A stretch of DNA of 64,000 nucleotides from Jatrophihabitans telluris (GTDB lineage: Bacteria; Actinomycetota; Actinomycetes; Mycobacteriales; Jatrophihabitantaceae), in assembly GCF_023516435.1 (NCBI RefSeq), contig NZ_CP097332.1:310001-374000 (forward strand), written 5' to 3'. How positions within the stretch are numbered: the first letter of the stretch is position 1; each line of letters starts with the position of its first letter. The notes beneath the pieces are model-generated. The model saw only the letters and a list, made by a program, of their open reading frames with translations. It was not told the DNA's origin and did not search any database. Positions 9,114-17,339 of this stretch are shown here, one piece after another. A program made the translations under genes and the position numbers.

Positions 9114-9199
9114 CCCTGGGGATTTCCCTATATTCGACGTCGGCCGACCGCGCCTACACTGCCAGAATCAGACTGCTGGCCCGTCCGGCGGAGGCCGTC

Positions 9200-9421
9200 A
9201 TGCGACTACGCATAGAGATGTTCCTGACCGCCGTTGCTTGTTTGCTCGCGGTTCTCACGGCCGCCGTCCCGGATTGGATCGAGGCCGCGTGGGGTGTCGA
9301 CCCCGACGGGGGAAACGGCGCCGTCGAATGGCTGTTCGTCATCGCGTTCGGGGCCCTGGCGGTGGTGGCGGCGGTACTGAGCCGTCGGGAATGGCTCCGC
9401 ACGCGGGCCGTAGGTCGCTAG
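9200..9421 (+). CDS. Small two-helix membrane protein
   Basis: A 73-residue protein with two hydrophobic segments (MFLTAVACLLAVLTAAVP and WLFVIAFGALAVVAAVL) and a basic C-terminus. The ATG at 9200 is chosen because GGAGG lies a few bases upstream. A longer frame from an ATG overlapping the LuxR stop at 9110 is possible but would add an unlikely hydrophilic leader. Not recognised as a named family. Confidence 0.5.
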   Translation: MRLRIEMFLTAVACLLAVLTAAVPDWIEAAWGVDPDGGNGAVEWLFVIAFGALAVVAAVLSRREWLRTRAVGR

Positions 9422-9445
9422 CGACGTCCGAAGGGCGGCAGTTCT

Positions 9446-11776
9446 ATGTCCATGACCTGGTCCCTGTACAACCGGCTCGGTATTCACGATGACCTCCAGA
9501 GCGGATCACGAGGGTGGACCGCCGGGCATGCCAACGACGTGCTCGAGGTCAATCCGGTCAACCTCCTCGTTGGTGCCGAGACCGGTGGGGTGTGGCTGTT
9601 GACGTCCGGCATCGGTCTGTCGCTGAGTCTGGATTGGCAGCAGAGCAATGTCCATTCGCTGGCGCACCTCGAGCAGTCGCAGCACTACTTCGCCGGCGGC
9701 TCAGGGGGCGACCCGAACGTGGGCAGCCTCTATGAGACGGACATCAGCCAGGACGTGCCGTTGTGGTCGCCGTGGCACGAAGTAGCTCTCCCACAAGGGA
9801 TCGGCGGCGTCAACCGCATCGCCATCAGCGTCGCGCAACATGCGATCCTGCTCGCGACCACGACCGGGCTGTGGTGGTCTCGACTGCCGTTCGAGGCCTC
9901 GGACACCTATTCGTGGCAGCAGGCCTCCGGGCCGGTGAGCGGACTCGACGTCCAGGCCGTCGACATCGCCGCCGACGGCACCGTCCTGTGCTCGGCGAAC
10001 AACGCGCTCTTCTGGGGGGCGTTCTCGACCCGCACGCCGGATCTCCTCACCCACGCGGCGACCGTCACCGAGCCGCCGGCTCCCAACGAGTTCGCCTTTC
10101 TGTGCCTGGCCTGCGCTCCCTCCCGTCCGATGCGGGCCTACGCTGGGGCGTCCCACTTCGATCCGGCCGATGGCGCCGGGGGACGGGGCACGGTGACCGC
10201 GGTGCTGCGGACCGACGACGGGGGCCGCACCTGGCAGCGCCAGGCCGCCCGGACGATGGCGGGATTCCTCACCGATCACAGCCAGAACGGCTACACCGGC
10301 GCCGTCGCCGTCCACCCGACAGACCCGGACACCGTCTGTTTCGGTTGGACCCTGGGACCGTGGACCTCCACCGACGGCGGTCGCACGTTCACCCTGTATC
10401 CCGGAATCCACCCGGACAAGCACAGCTATCGCTACAGTTCCGCCGGCCTTCTCGAAGCCAGCGATGGCGGCGTCGGGCGCTCGCTGGGTGAGGACCTGAC
10501 GAGCTGGGACGGTTCGTTCAACCGCGGCTTGGCAAATCTGCAGTTCTATTCGACTTCCGGTCGTTACCAGGTATGGGGCGACTTCGGTATCAGCCCGACG
10601 GTGCCGGGCCTGATCGGCGGCGGCCTGCAAGACAACGGTGATGTGTACTGCGTGCGGTTCCCGAATGGATCATCGACACCGTGGCGCGTGGCAAGCTCTA
10701 TCGGCCTGACTGATGGACAGACCCTCACCTTCCCGGCCACGACGACCGATGCCGTCGTCAGCTACGGGACCAACTACCGAAGCACCTGGAACGCCGACCA
10801 GCGCTCTCTCGACACCGCGGCCGCCGCCATTCCGATCGGGCAACCGCACGGTGGCGTGACCTCCAACGGGGCTGCTTTGCTCTCTGGACAACAGGCGTCC
10901 GTGTCGCATCCCGACTACCGAAACCATTCCGGGGAGACATTGGTTGCGGTTGCCGCCGACTGGGGGGACGGCTCCGCGCCGCACATGGGCGACATCTACG
11001 GGCTGTTCGCCACGATGCCCTTAGACAATCCGCACTGGGACTACCTCGGGCATATCCCGCTGCCGTCGGGTTCGGTGATCTCCGCGTTGGCCTCCCTCGA
11101 CGGTCACCGTGTCTATGCGGGTGCGCGGGGTACATCCATCGTCTGGATGCTCGACACGGCTACCGGCGTGACCACACCCGCAGCTGGATTTCCTGCGGGA
11201 AGCGATTGGCTCAGCTACATCGCGGCGATCGCGGTCGCCCACGACTCCGATGGAAACCGCGAGCTGTACGCCGCACGGTCGACTCGATCGTCGGGGGCGG
11301 TCTATTCCTCGCCGGACGGCGTCACTTGGACGCAGCTCACCGGGCCGACGGACCCCGGTGTTGAAATCGTCGGACTGGTCGCCGACCCGACGACCAGTCC
11401 GGCGACCGTCTACGTCGCCGGCGTTTCCAGCGTCTGGGCGATCGACGTGCCGACCTCGACCTGGACCGAGGTTCGTGACGGTCTTCCCCGCGACCCGCAC
11501 TGCGCGAGTCTCCGGCTCGAGGCGCGCCCGTCCGGCGAGGGCTTCTTGCATCTGTCCACGTACGGATGGTCGACGTGGTTCGCGCGGATCCACGACAACC
11601 CCGACGCGATGGTTCGCGACGATGTCGCCCGCTGGCTGAGTTCCCAAGGCCACCGCGACCGCGCCTCGTGGGTACTGAGCAATCTGCCGCCCACATTCGA
11701 CCCGGCAGACTTCAAGAACGAACTCGATTTCCTGGGCGTCGAGTCTCGCCTGGGAAAGGCGCGGCTGGGAAAGTAG
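9446..11776 (+). CDS. Large Asp-box (BNR/sortilin-like) beta-propeller protein
   Basis: A 776-residue protein with repeated Asp-box motifs: TDDGGRTW, STDGGRTF and SPDGVTW. They mark blades of sialidase- or sortilin-type beta-propellers. No signal peptide is visible at the N-terminus (MSMTWSLYNRLG), so it is either cytoplasmic or exported by an unrecognised route. No sialidase catalytic set is evident, so an enzymatic function is not claimed. It starts 24 bp after the small membrane protein and borders the accessory island on its left. Confidence 0.7.
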   Translation: MSMTWSLYNRLGIHDDLQSGSRGWTAGHANDVLEVNPVNLLVGAETGGVWLLTSGIGLSLSLDWQQSNVHSLAHLEQSQHYFAGGSGGDPNVGSLYETDISQDVPLWSPWHEVALPQGIGGVNRIAISVAQHAILLATTTGLWWSRLPFEASDTYSWQQASGPVSGLDVQAVDIAADGTVLCSANNALFWGAFSTRTPDLLTHAATVTEPPAPNEFAFLCLACAPSRPMRAYAGASHFDPADGAGGRGTVTAVLRTDDGGRTWQRQAARTMAGFLTDHSQNGYTGAVAVHPTDPDTVCFGWTLGPWTSTDGGRTFTLYPGIHPDKHSYRYSSAGLLEASDGGVGRSLGEDLTSWDGSFNRGLANLQFYSTSGRYQVWGDFGISPTVPGLIGGGLQDNGDVYCVRFPNGSSTPWRVASSIGLTDGQTLTFPATTTDAVVSYGTNYRSTWNADQRSLDTAAAAIPIGQPHGGVTSNGAALLSGQQASVSHPDYRNHSGETLVAVAADWGDGSAPHMGDIYGLFATMPLDNPHWDYLGHIPLPSGSVISALASLDGHRVYAGARGTSIVWMLDTATGVTTPAAGFPAGSDWLSYIAAIAVAHDSDGNRELYAARSTRSSGAVYSSPDGVTWTQLTGPTDPGVEIVGLVADPTTSPATVYVAGVSSVWAIDVPTSTWTEVRDGLPRDPHCASLRLEARPSGEGFLHLSTYGWSTWFARIHDNPDAMVRDDVARWLSSQGHRDRASWVLSNLPPTFDPADFKNELDFLGVESRLGKARLGK

Positions 11777-11827
11777 CGGATCTGCACGCGCCCTCGGACT
11801 CCCTCGCTCTGGCCCGAACCCGCCACC

Positions 11828-12319
11828 GTTGCGTTCCAGACGACCCGTTACACCTACGACGTCCGTGGCGCGATGTTGTCGATGACCGACCAGGCGGGCA
11901 ACCTCTGGTCCTGGGTCACTGACCTACGGCTATGACGCCGTGGACCGTAAGACCTCAGAGTCCCAAACCACCGGCGGCGGTACCGCTAAACTCGCAGCGT
12001 GGTCCTACGACAGTCTGGCCAAGGGACAACTCGACACCGCCACCCCTACACGTCCTCGGTGTTCTACAACCCCGACGGCAGCATCGCCAACCAGATCGAA
12101 GTCTCCGGCGGCGCCTTGTCGCAGTTGCCGACCCTCGCGGGAGAACAGCTGCACTTCCGCTACACGGCGGTCGGGGGTTTGCTCGCGCTGAATGCGGGGG
12201 CCTCGTCGTATGTGGCGCGGGCGCAGTACACCGGCTTAGGTCACCTGGCTCAGTACACCCAAGGCTATGGAACATTGATCAACGTGATTTCTCGGCTACA
12301 GGCGACGTATGGGGGTTGA
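11828..12319 (+). pseudogene. RHS-repeat protein remnant with frameshifts
   Basis: Reading successive frames gives RHS-like sequence: RYTYDVRGAMLSMTDQAGN in frame 2 from 11828, then YGYDAVDRKTSESQ in frame 3 from 11925, then SSVFYNPDGSIANQ and ARAQYTGLGHLAQYTQGYG back in frame 2, ending at 12319. At least two frameshifts are needed and no RHS core precedes it, so this is a decayed 3' fragment of an RHS/YD-repeat toxin carrier. The immunity-like gene at 12309 overlaps its end, in the usual place for a cognate immunity gene. Confidence 0.75.
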
Positions 12320-12680
12320 GTCGCATAGCGTCGGCAAGCACGGAGTCCAGGTCGAGTTTCTGCTTGCTGACGGCGAAGACCCTGACGGCGTTGACAACAC
12401 CGACGCCGTTATCAAGATGCCGGACGGCAGGCGTTGGGGTGCAACCCTGATCACGGTCCGCGAGGTTGAGCGAATTCTGGCGCGGTGGAGATCGTCCGGG
12501 GAGTCAGCTGGCGGGCTCTACCTCCGCGTGCCGGACCTCATCCTGATGAGTGGTCCAGGCATCGAGCAGATGGTGGCCGCCATCGCCGACCTTGTGGAAA
12601 ACGACCAGCAATTCGGCCTGACGCCGTTGGACTCAGCTGGCGGTGCCGAGGGCGGCGCGGATGCGGGCGTTGGCGAGTAG
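12309..12680 (+). CDS. Immunity-like protein behind the RHS relic
   Basis: A 123-residue acidic protein starting MGVESHSVGKHGVQVEFLL and containing NTDAVIKMPDGRRWGATLIT, the pattern of small actinobacterial proteins that follow RHS or WXG polymorphic toxins. The ATG at 12309 overlaps the end of the RHS frame by 11 bases. Its cognate toxin domain seems to have been lost, leaving an orphan immunity gene. The last 15 or so residues are Gly/Ala/Glu-rich and may be read from rearranged sequence. Confidence 0.55.
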   Translation: MGVESHSVGKHGVQVEFLLADGEDPDGVDNTDAVIKMPDGRRWGATLITVREVERILARWRSSGESAGGLYLRVPDLILMSGPGIEQMVAAIADLVENDQQFGLTPLDSAGGAEGGADAGVGE

Positions 12681-12828
12681 GCCGTCGAGGATGCGGGTGA
12701 GGGCTGCGCGGTCGGCGTCCTCGAGCGCGCCGAGGTCGGTGAGCCGATCGGCGAGCGGGTCGGTCGGTGCCTTGAAAGCTCGCCGCGGCGCGCCGTCGAT
12801 GAGTAGGTAGTCGGTGGCTGGTGAGAAC
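12633..12828 (-). pseudogene. C-terminal gene fragment, possibly of a regulator
   Basis: On the minus strand an open frame without a start codon, preceded by an in-frame TAA, reads ATDYLLIDGAPRRAFKAPTD and RAALTRILDGLLANARIRAA before a TGA at 12633-12635. The helical, charged character suggests the tail of a DNA-binding regulator, but the family is not identified. Lack of a start and its place between RHS debris and the toxin array suggest a relic. Confidence 0.35.
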
Positions 12829-12847
12829 TTTCTTTACTGGTTCAAGA

Positions 12848-12868
12848 GCAGCCGCCCACGGCGGCTGC
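12848..12868. terminator. Perfect GC-rich hairpin upstream of the toxin array
   Basis: GCAGCCGCC (12848-12856), a CAC loop, and GGCGGCTGC (12860-12868) form a perfect 9-bp stem. There is no T-run after it, so a rho-independent terminator is only a possibility; it could instead be a relic of a mobile-element end. The remainder of 12829-13048 shows no other recognisable feature. Confidence 0.4.
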
Positions 12869-13048
12869 CAACCAGACCGGCTCCGCGTGGTCCGCTGACG
12901 CTCCCCACGCTCCACCGGCCCGGACACAAGGCCGCCTCAGCAAAGCAGCAGCCGTCCACCCGTCCTTGTCCTAGCCGCCCCGTCACCGAACCAGAGCTCA
13001 GCGGGTCGCAACGGCCACCGGCCCGCTGCCGCTGCCACACTGATCGAC

Positions 13049-13621
13049 GTGACCAGCACCAAAAGCGAGCAGCTAGAAAAGCCGTCGGGGCTGGCCCGTC
13101 GACTGCTCGCGCTCCTCGTCGGGCTACTCACGACCATCGCCCTAATCACGTTCGGTGCACCAGGCGCAGCGGCCCAGAACGCCGTCGGGCCTCATCCTCA
13201 GAATTTGATCTTGACTATCGGGGTCCAGACCGTCGCAGCCCCGGAAGGCGTTGGGCTGCACACCCTCCAACTACGACCAATCGTGTCAGCTACCGGTGTT
13301 GCCGCAGAAACCGCGGCCGATGCCGGAGGATTCAGCAATAGCGCGCTGGAGTCTTCAGCGAATGCGATCGATCGCAACGGCTTGACAAGGGCTGGCCGTG
13401 CGCTCCAGAAGCATGGCGATCGCCCAGGCAGCGTCTTCCCGAGGTCCGTTGGAAGCGCAGAGGCACGAAACGCGCAGGGTCTGGGCCAGGTCAACGCGAT
13501 ACTCAACGACCCGAACAGGACGGTCGATGTGCTCGACAAGGTGATCAACATCTACGGCTCGAACGGGGCTGGCGTCCGCTACTCGGTCGGCGGCGACTTC
13601 ATGGGATTCCTGGAGCCATAG
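13049..13621 (+). CDS. Secreted polymorphic toxin 1 (GFLEP-type nuclease-like C-terminus)
   Basis: A 190-residue protein: hydrophobic signal segment (about residues 16-45, ending GAPGAAAQ), a short linker, the shared junction VAAETA at about residue 84, then a C-terminal toxin domain. The domain starts near LTRAGRALQKHGDRPGS, contains NAQGLGQVNAILNDPN and ends GVRYSVGGDFMGFLEP. That pattern is shared by many CDI/RHS C-terminal domains believed to be RNases (BECR-type); this is recognised from memory, not searched. First of six toxins; its immunity gene begins 2 bp after the stop. Confidence 0.75.
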   Translation: MTSTKSEQLEKPSGLARRLLALLVGLLTTIALITFGAPGAAAQNAVGPHPQNLILTIGVQTVAAPEGVGLHTLQLRPIVSATGVAAETAADAGGFSNSALESSANAIDRNGLTRAGRALQKHGDRPGSVFPRSVGSAEARNAQGLGQVNAILNDPNRTVDVLDKVINIYGSNGAGVRYSVGGDFMGFLEP

Positions 13622-13623
13622 AC

Positions 13624-13830
13624 GTGGACGGTTACAAGCTGACGCTCGCGAGCGATGTCTTGGAGCGCGACGGGCTGGGGCTCGAGCTTTACAGCCCCGA
13701 CGGAACGCTCATCGCTGAGGTATTTCGTGACGACGACTCCGGAGTTCGGACGTTCAACAGCTTTATGCCGCTGAACATCCGCCCAGAAGTGCTCACCTGG
13801 TTTCTCGATCAGGCTGCCCAGAGGCTCTGA
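13624..13830 (+). CDS. Immunity protein 1 candidate
   Basis: A 68-residue acidic protein (GLELYSPDGTLIAEVFRDDD, then TFNSFMPLNI) starting at a GTG two bases after toxin 1. Small acidic proteins of this form regularly follow GFLEP-type toxin domains. It presumably binds and neutralises toxin 1 in the cytoplasm. Toxin 2 begins 2 bp after its stop. Confidence 0.7.
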   Translation: MDGYKLTLASDVLERDGLGLELYSPDGTLIAEVFRDDDSGVRTFNSFMPLNIRPEVLTWFLDQAAQRL

Positions 13831-13832
13831 CG

Positions 13833-14390
13833 ATGCGGTCGGTCCTTTTCCGTCGTCTGGCGGTCGTGCTACTGGGCGTGCTGGTGGTGGGCGGACTCGC
13901 AACACGACAAGCTACGGCTGGGACTGCGCTACCGCGAGTCGGCCTGGCCTCCGCGAGTCAATACGCGGCAACGGCCTACGGCTACGACACCGCTGCTCAC
14001 CACTCATCGGCGACAGGTGACGAGCGCGACTTCGGCGGGACCGCGATCCGCACATCCGCCCGGGCGGTGGCAGCCAGTTTGGGCGATTCTTCGCTTGCGG
14101 CGTTCGACCTTGTTGCCGCAGACACCGCAGACGATGCAGTGTCCAACCTGCCGAAGCTTGGAGTAAAGCCGAACTTCACGAATCCAGCAGAGTCTCCGGG
14201 CACAGGCTGGGAGTGGAGAGGAACGGGCGACCCCGGTACGTCCAAGGGGTCTTGGTACAGCCCGAACACCGGCGAGAGTCTGCACCCGGACCTCGGCCAT
14301 CCTGGCCCGATCGGTCCGCACTACGACTGGAAGGCACCAGATGGCACCACCTATCGGGTCTATCCCGACGGCACGGTGGTCCCGAAGTGA
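13833..14390 (+). CDS. Secreted polymorphic toxin 2 (type 37 domain)
   Basis: A 185-residue protein with signal peptide (residues 1-30, RRLAVVLLGVLVVGGL), a linker containing AYGYDTAA, junction LVAADTA near residue 94, and a C-terminal domain with the signature WEWRGTG, SWYSPNTGESLHPDLGHP, PIGPHYDW and YRVYPDGTVVPK. This closely fits the polymorphic toxin type 37 domain found at the end of RHS/CDI proteins. Here the domain is carried by a short secreted protein instead of a large RHS carrier. The stop overlaps the GTG of its immunity gene. Confidence 0.82.
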   Translation: MRSVLFRRLAVVLLGVLVVGGLATRQATAGTALPRVGLASASQYAATAYGYDTAAHHSSATGDERDFGGTAIRTSARAVAASLGDSSLAAFDLVAADTADDAVSNLPKLGVKPNFTNPAESPGTGWEWRGTGDPGTSKGSWYSPNTGESLHPDLGHPGPIGPHYDWKAPDGTTYRVYPDGTVVPK

Positions 14391-14971
14391 CGCAGATCGG
14401 GTTGGCACCGATCGACCCCGGGGCGGCGGCGGACTGGGTGCGCGGCTCCCTCGCGCATGGTTCGGACCTGTCGATGCTGATAACTACGCGACTTCCAGAT
14501 CTGTCTATGGGGATCGTCATTGGCCCACCGTCAACAGGACTTCAGGCGCTCGATGATTTCGGGCGCGGTATTAGGAGCGGCGATGCAGACGCTGTCGTCC
14601 AAGGGGCAGTCGAATCGATGGCGCGAGCCGGAGCAGGAACGCTCGTTGTCGAGGATGATCTCGCGCGCCGAGGCGATGCAGGTTTGGCAGTTGACGTGGC
14701 TTTCGTTGGCGACCGCGTGGTCCGTTGGACGCCTCTAAACGAGCCTGCGGTTGCGGTGCGCCTCCTTCGAACAGGGTCGTCCGGCTATCCGTTGAACGCG
14801 TTTGTCTGTCTTCCAGCTCCGACGGACTTGCCCCTCGGAGCTGGTTACGTACTGAACGAGTCGGACATCGCCGTCTTGGCCGAGAAAGTCTGCGCTGTGA
14901 TCACATCTGTCTACGACGCTGAGTCGTTCGTCATTCTCGCAAGGGCGAACCTCGGGAGCATCACCGCGTGA
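14387..14971 (+). CDS. Immunity protein 2 candidate
   Basis: A 194-residue soluble protein beginning MTQIGLAPIDPGAAADWV. The GTG at 14387 overlaps the toxin 2 stop in a GTGA, which fixes the start. It has no signal peptide or membrane segment, as expected for a cytoplasmic immunity protein. Not recognised as a named family; the role is inferred from strict position. Confidence 0.6.
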   Translation: MTQIGLAPIDPGAAADWVRGSLAHGSDLSMLITTRLPDLSMGIVIGPPSTGLQALDDFGRGIRSGDADAVVQGAVESMARAGAGTLVVEDDLARRGDAGLAVDVAFVGDRVVRWTPLNEPAVAVRLLRTGSSGYPLNAFVCLPAPTDLPLGAGYVLNESDIAVLAEKVCAVITSVYDAESFVILARANLGSITA

Positions 14972-15576
14972 AACGCCTGTGGTTTGTCATCGCGTGGCTC
15001 TGCCTCGTCGTCATTACTTTCGGGCGCGCCGACGCGATGGCTCACGGAGTCGGCGGCTCGGGTACACCTACGACGAAGTCAAACCAGAGCTATCACGCGA
15101 CCGCCCAACTACCGTTGAGAGCGGCGGGCGGGGCTGAGCGAGGCGCATCCGATCCCGCGCCAGGTGCATTGAGGATCGGCCGGTCTTCATGGCAGGTTGC
15201 GCCGCTTACCCAGGGCTTTGTTGCCGCAGAAAGCGCGTTGCCCAAGCTGACGGGCTCATTCGCGGATTCGTTTGCCGGCGGCAGCTATACGACACAGACA
15301 TTCAAGGCAGGCACTACCTTCTACCGAGCCGAAGGCACCGATCAAGGCATTGGATCGTTCTTCGGGCTCGCCAAGCCGTCGACGGCCGCCGACGCCGAGA
15401 AGATGTACAACCTTGCGAAATGGAACAACGGCGCCGATGTCGTTAGTACCTATCGCCTAACCCAGGACACAACTATGTATGTCGGCGATGTTGCTGGCGG
15501 CACAGGGCAACAAGCGCTGCTCCCACGTGGCAGTGGCAATGTCTTTCAGCAGGTTGGCCGGGAGCCGCTACCATGA
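14968..15576 (+). CDS. Secreted polymorphic toxin 3 (possible ADP-ribosyltransferase-like)
   Basis: A 202-residue protein with signal segment RLWFVIAWLCLVVITFG (residues 3-19), linker with QSYHATAQL, junction FVAAESA near residue 84, and a C-terminal domain of about 115 residues. It contains FYRAEGTDQGIGSFFGLA, VVSTYRLTQDTTMYVGD and GGTGQQALLP. A first-strand Arg (YR) followed by a G/S-rich segment is reminiscent of ART-type toxins, but the catalytic Glu is not obvious, so the activity is uncertain. The GTG start overlaps immunity gene 2. Confidence 0.6.
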   Translation: MKRLWFVIAWLCLVVITFGRADAMAHGVGGSGTPTTKSNQSYHATAQLPLRAAGGAERGASDPAPGALRIGRSSWQVAPLTQGFVAAESALPKLTGSFADSFAGGSYTTQTFKAGTTFYRAEGTDQGIGSFFGLAKPSTAADAEKMYNLAKWNNGADVVSTYRLTQDTTMYVGDVAGGTGQQALLPRGSGNVFQQVGREPLP

Positions 15577-15866
15577 CGATGTCATCGCTGACCGACGTCC
15601 TGACGGAGATCATCGATCTACTTGGGCAGAGTGGTCGCCCGGATAAGGCCGCATGGCTCCAGGAGCGAAAGCTGTTGCTTCAGCGTTCTGACGTTACTGA
15701 CGACGCACGTGAACACGTCACGACTGAGCTGCACGCAGTTGTGCTCGGCATGGGCGGACTCATGGACCTATCGCTCGCCCCAGAGCCGGGATCGTCGTTC
15801 ACAGCTGCGTCGGCTCGAGAGCGGCTCGACGCCTTGGGTGACACTCTGTACGACCTGACGCGGTGA
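15573..15866 (+). CDS. Immunity protein 3 candidate (DUF6966-like)
   Basis: A 97-residue protein starting with an ATG that overlaps the toxin 3 stop (ATGA). The helical pattern (IIDLLGQSGRPDKAAWLQER, then LGMGGLMDLSL) recalls DUF6966-type small proteins found behind polymorphic toxins; this family match is from memory and moderate. No signal peptide. Immunity function is inferred from position. Confidence 0.6.
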   Translation: MTMSSLTDVLTEIIDLLGQSGRPDKAAWLQERKLLLQRSDVTDDAREHVTTELHAVVLGMGGLMDLSLAPEPGSSFTAASARERLDALGDTLYDLTR

Positions 15867-15873
15867 CGATCTG

Positions 15874-16507
15874 ATGCACCGGGTGAGGATCCTTGCAGGA
15901 CTGCTGTTGGCGTTCACGCTGACGTTCACGGTGACACCTCTCGTGGCGAGCGCCATGTCGCTGCAGCAACCTGGCGCTCCGGTGGCTACAGCTACGACGC
16001 CACAGGCCACGTACGACCTCGCTTCCGAATATTCGGCTGCGAGTGCGTCTGACGGCATCCCTCCGGTTGCTGAGGCCGCAAGGGCGGGCCGGGTGGTAGG
16101 GCGTCAATCGTCAGCCGCTGGCCGCCAATTCACGCTCTTTGTTCGCCGCAGAAACAACGGCCATCGAAACGCCCTACGGCGTAGCTGCACAATCGACGTC
16201 AGCCGAGGCAATGGCAGCGCGCGATACGGTGAGTAATGGCGCAACGTTGTACAAGGGCATTCGTACAGGTTCGAGTTTGCCGCCGGGTGAATCGCAGTTC
16301 TTCGCGCTTGAGGATCCCGCTTCGGCAGGTTATGGAGCGCGTTACGGTATTCCGCCGCAGAATCTTCCCTTTGACTCTGTAGTGCGGGGGACATTGCGGC
16401 CTGGTGCCTCATTCATTACTCGGGAAGCTCCTGGCGTCGGTCCTAATGGCGGCGGTGGAATTGAGGTCGTAATATATCCTGGTGACTTCGTCCCGGCCGG
16501 TGGATGA
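15874..16507 (+). pseudogene. Secreted polymorphic toxin 4, frameshifted at the junction
   Basis: The first frame (from 15874) encodes a signal peptide (ILAGLLLAFTLTFTV) and linker with ATYDLASEYSAAS. The second frame (to 16507) encodes the toxin domain with LYKGIRTGSSLP, ESQFFALEDPASAGYGARYG, SFITREAPGVG and GGIEVVIYPG, an ART-like pattern. Compared with the other five copies, the junction DNA has one extra C at 16143-16145 (TTTGTT-C-GCCGCAGAAAC). Removing it joins the frames as LFVAAETT and gives a 210-residue protein. The gene is therefore inactive unless frameshifting occurs. The downstream immunity gene is intact. Confidence 0.75.
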
Positions 16508-16743
16508 TGACGACCTTGGACGGGCTGTACGAATTCGTGAGTGCGCTAATCCATGAACTACGAATGGAAGGCCATGAGAGGCTCGCCCATCGCTTGGAAT
16601 CGGCTCTCAACGGAACCACGTCTGGAGAGATCCTCGAAGGAGTCTGGTTCGCGCTTCAGGAGGTGCGTAACAGCTCCCTCGGTGGTGATTCAGTCGTAGA
16701 TGCTCTCGACTTCATACGGCGCACACTCGGTCCGCCTAAATGA
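16504..16743 (+). CDS. Immunity protein 4 candidate
   Basis: A 79-residue helical protein (LYEFVSALIHELRMEGHERL, then LEGVWFALQEVRNS). Its ATG overlaps the stop of the toxin 4 second frame by four bases. It resembles immunity protein 3 in size and in its pattern of amphipathic helices. It remains open although its toxin is frameshifted, as expected if the immunity is still useful against kin that keep the toxin. Confidence 0.6.
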   Translation: MMTTLDGLYEFVSALIHELRMEGHERLAHRLESALNGTTSGEILEGVWFALQEVRNSSLGGDSVVDALDFIRRTLGPPK

Positions 16744-17339
16744 TCCCAACGACTTGCTACAGACGCCTCGTTCTGGTTCTCAGCTTGCTGATGTTCGTGG
16801 CTATTGGGGGTATGTCCTCTGGACAAGCTATGGCCGTTGATCCCAATAGAGGTACGTCTACGGCCGCTGCCACGGACAGTTACGACGGATCGGTCAAACT
16901 TCCTTCGGCGACCATAGCCGCGGACCGGCACAGCGATCCCGTCCTGGGCTCGGCTGACGACAGGACCAGGAATTCTTTGCACTCTACGGCGGTCTTTATT
17001 GCCGCAGAAACGGGTCTAGCGACGGAGGCGAATCTGGCGACCGTGACGGAGCACCTCGGCAGCATCGACGCTCTTGCCTCACACCCGCCGAACGCCGCCA
17101 TGATCAGTTGCATTCAAAGCGCAATGGCCGAAGGTCGTGCACTCACGCCTGGCGAGCAAAACTTCATGACTCACAAGCTGACTGAGGCGAATGCCGTGGC
17201 CCGCGGCGCATCCCAAGACTTGGCGCACGAAATGGCTGGCCAGACGCACCCGCCGTTCATGAACTACGACCCAGAAGTGATCAAGCAATTCCCTGAGTAC
17301 TTCAACTCGAACTGGCGCAAGGCTTGGGGTCTTCCGTGA
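16740..17339 (+). CDS. Secreted polymorphic toxin 5 (unassigned C-terminal domain)
   Basis: A 199-residue protein with signal segment RLVLVLSLLMFVAIGG (residues 9-24), linker with DSYDGSVKLP, junction FIAAETG near residue 86, then a domain containing NAAMISCIQSAMAEGRALT, NFMTHKLTEANAVARG, AHEMAGQTHPPFMNYDPEVI and FNSNWRKAWGLP. The HxLTE and AHE-x5-TH pattern with a WxxxWG ending looks like a C-terminal toxin domain of RHS proteins, but no type number is claimed. ATGA overlap with immunity gene 4. Confidence 0.65.
   Translation: MIPTTCYRRLVLVLSLLMFVAIGGMSSGQAMAVDPNRGTSTAAATDSYDGSVKLPSATIAADRHSDPVLGSADDRTRNSLHSTAVFIAAETGLATEANLATVTEHLGSIDALASHPPNAAMISCIQSAMAEGRALTPGEQNFMTHKLTEANAVARGASQDLAHEMAGQTHPPFMNYDPEVIKQFPEYFNSNWRKAWGLP

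Noticed and set aside
12538-12927. 129-codon minus-strand frame before the toxin array
   Set aside because: Arg/Pro-rich composition typical of a wrong frame in GC-rich DNA; another minus frame across the same bases looks more protein-like and is listed as a fragment.
14968-15576. Firm ADP-ribosyltransferase assignment for toxin 3
   Set aside because: Only the first-strand YR resembles the family; the catalytic Glu motif is not evident, so the call was kept tentative.
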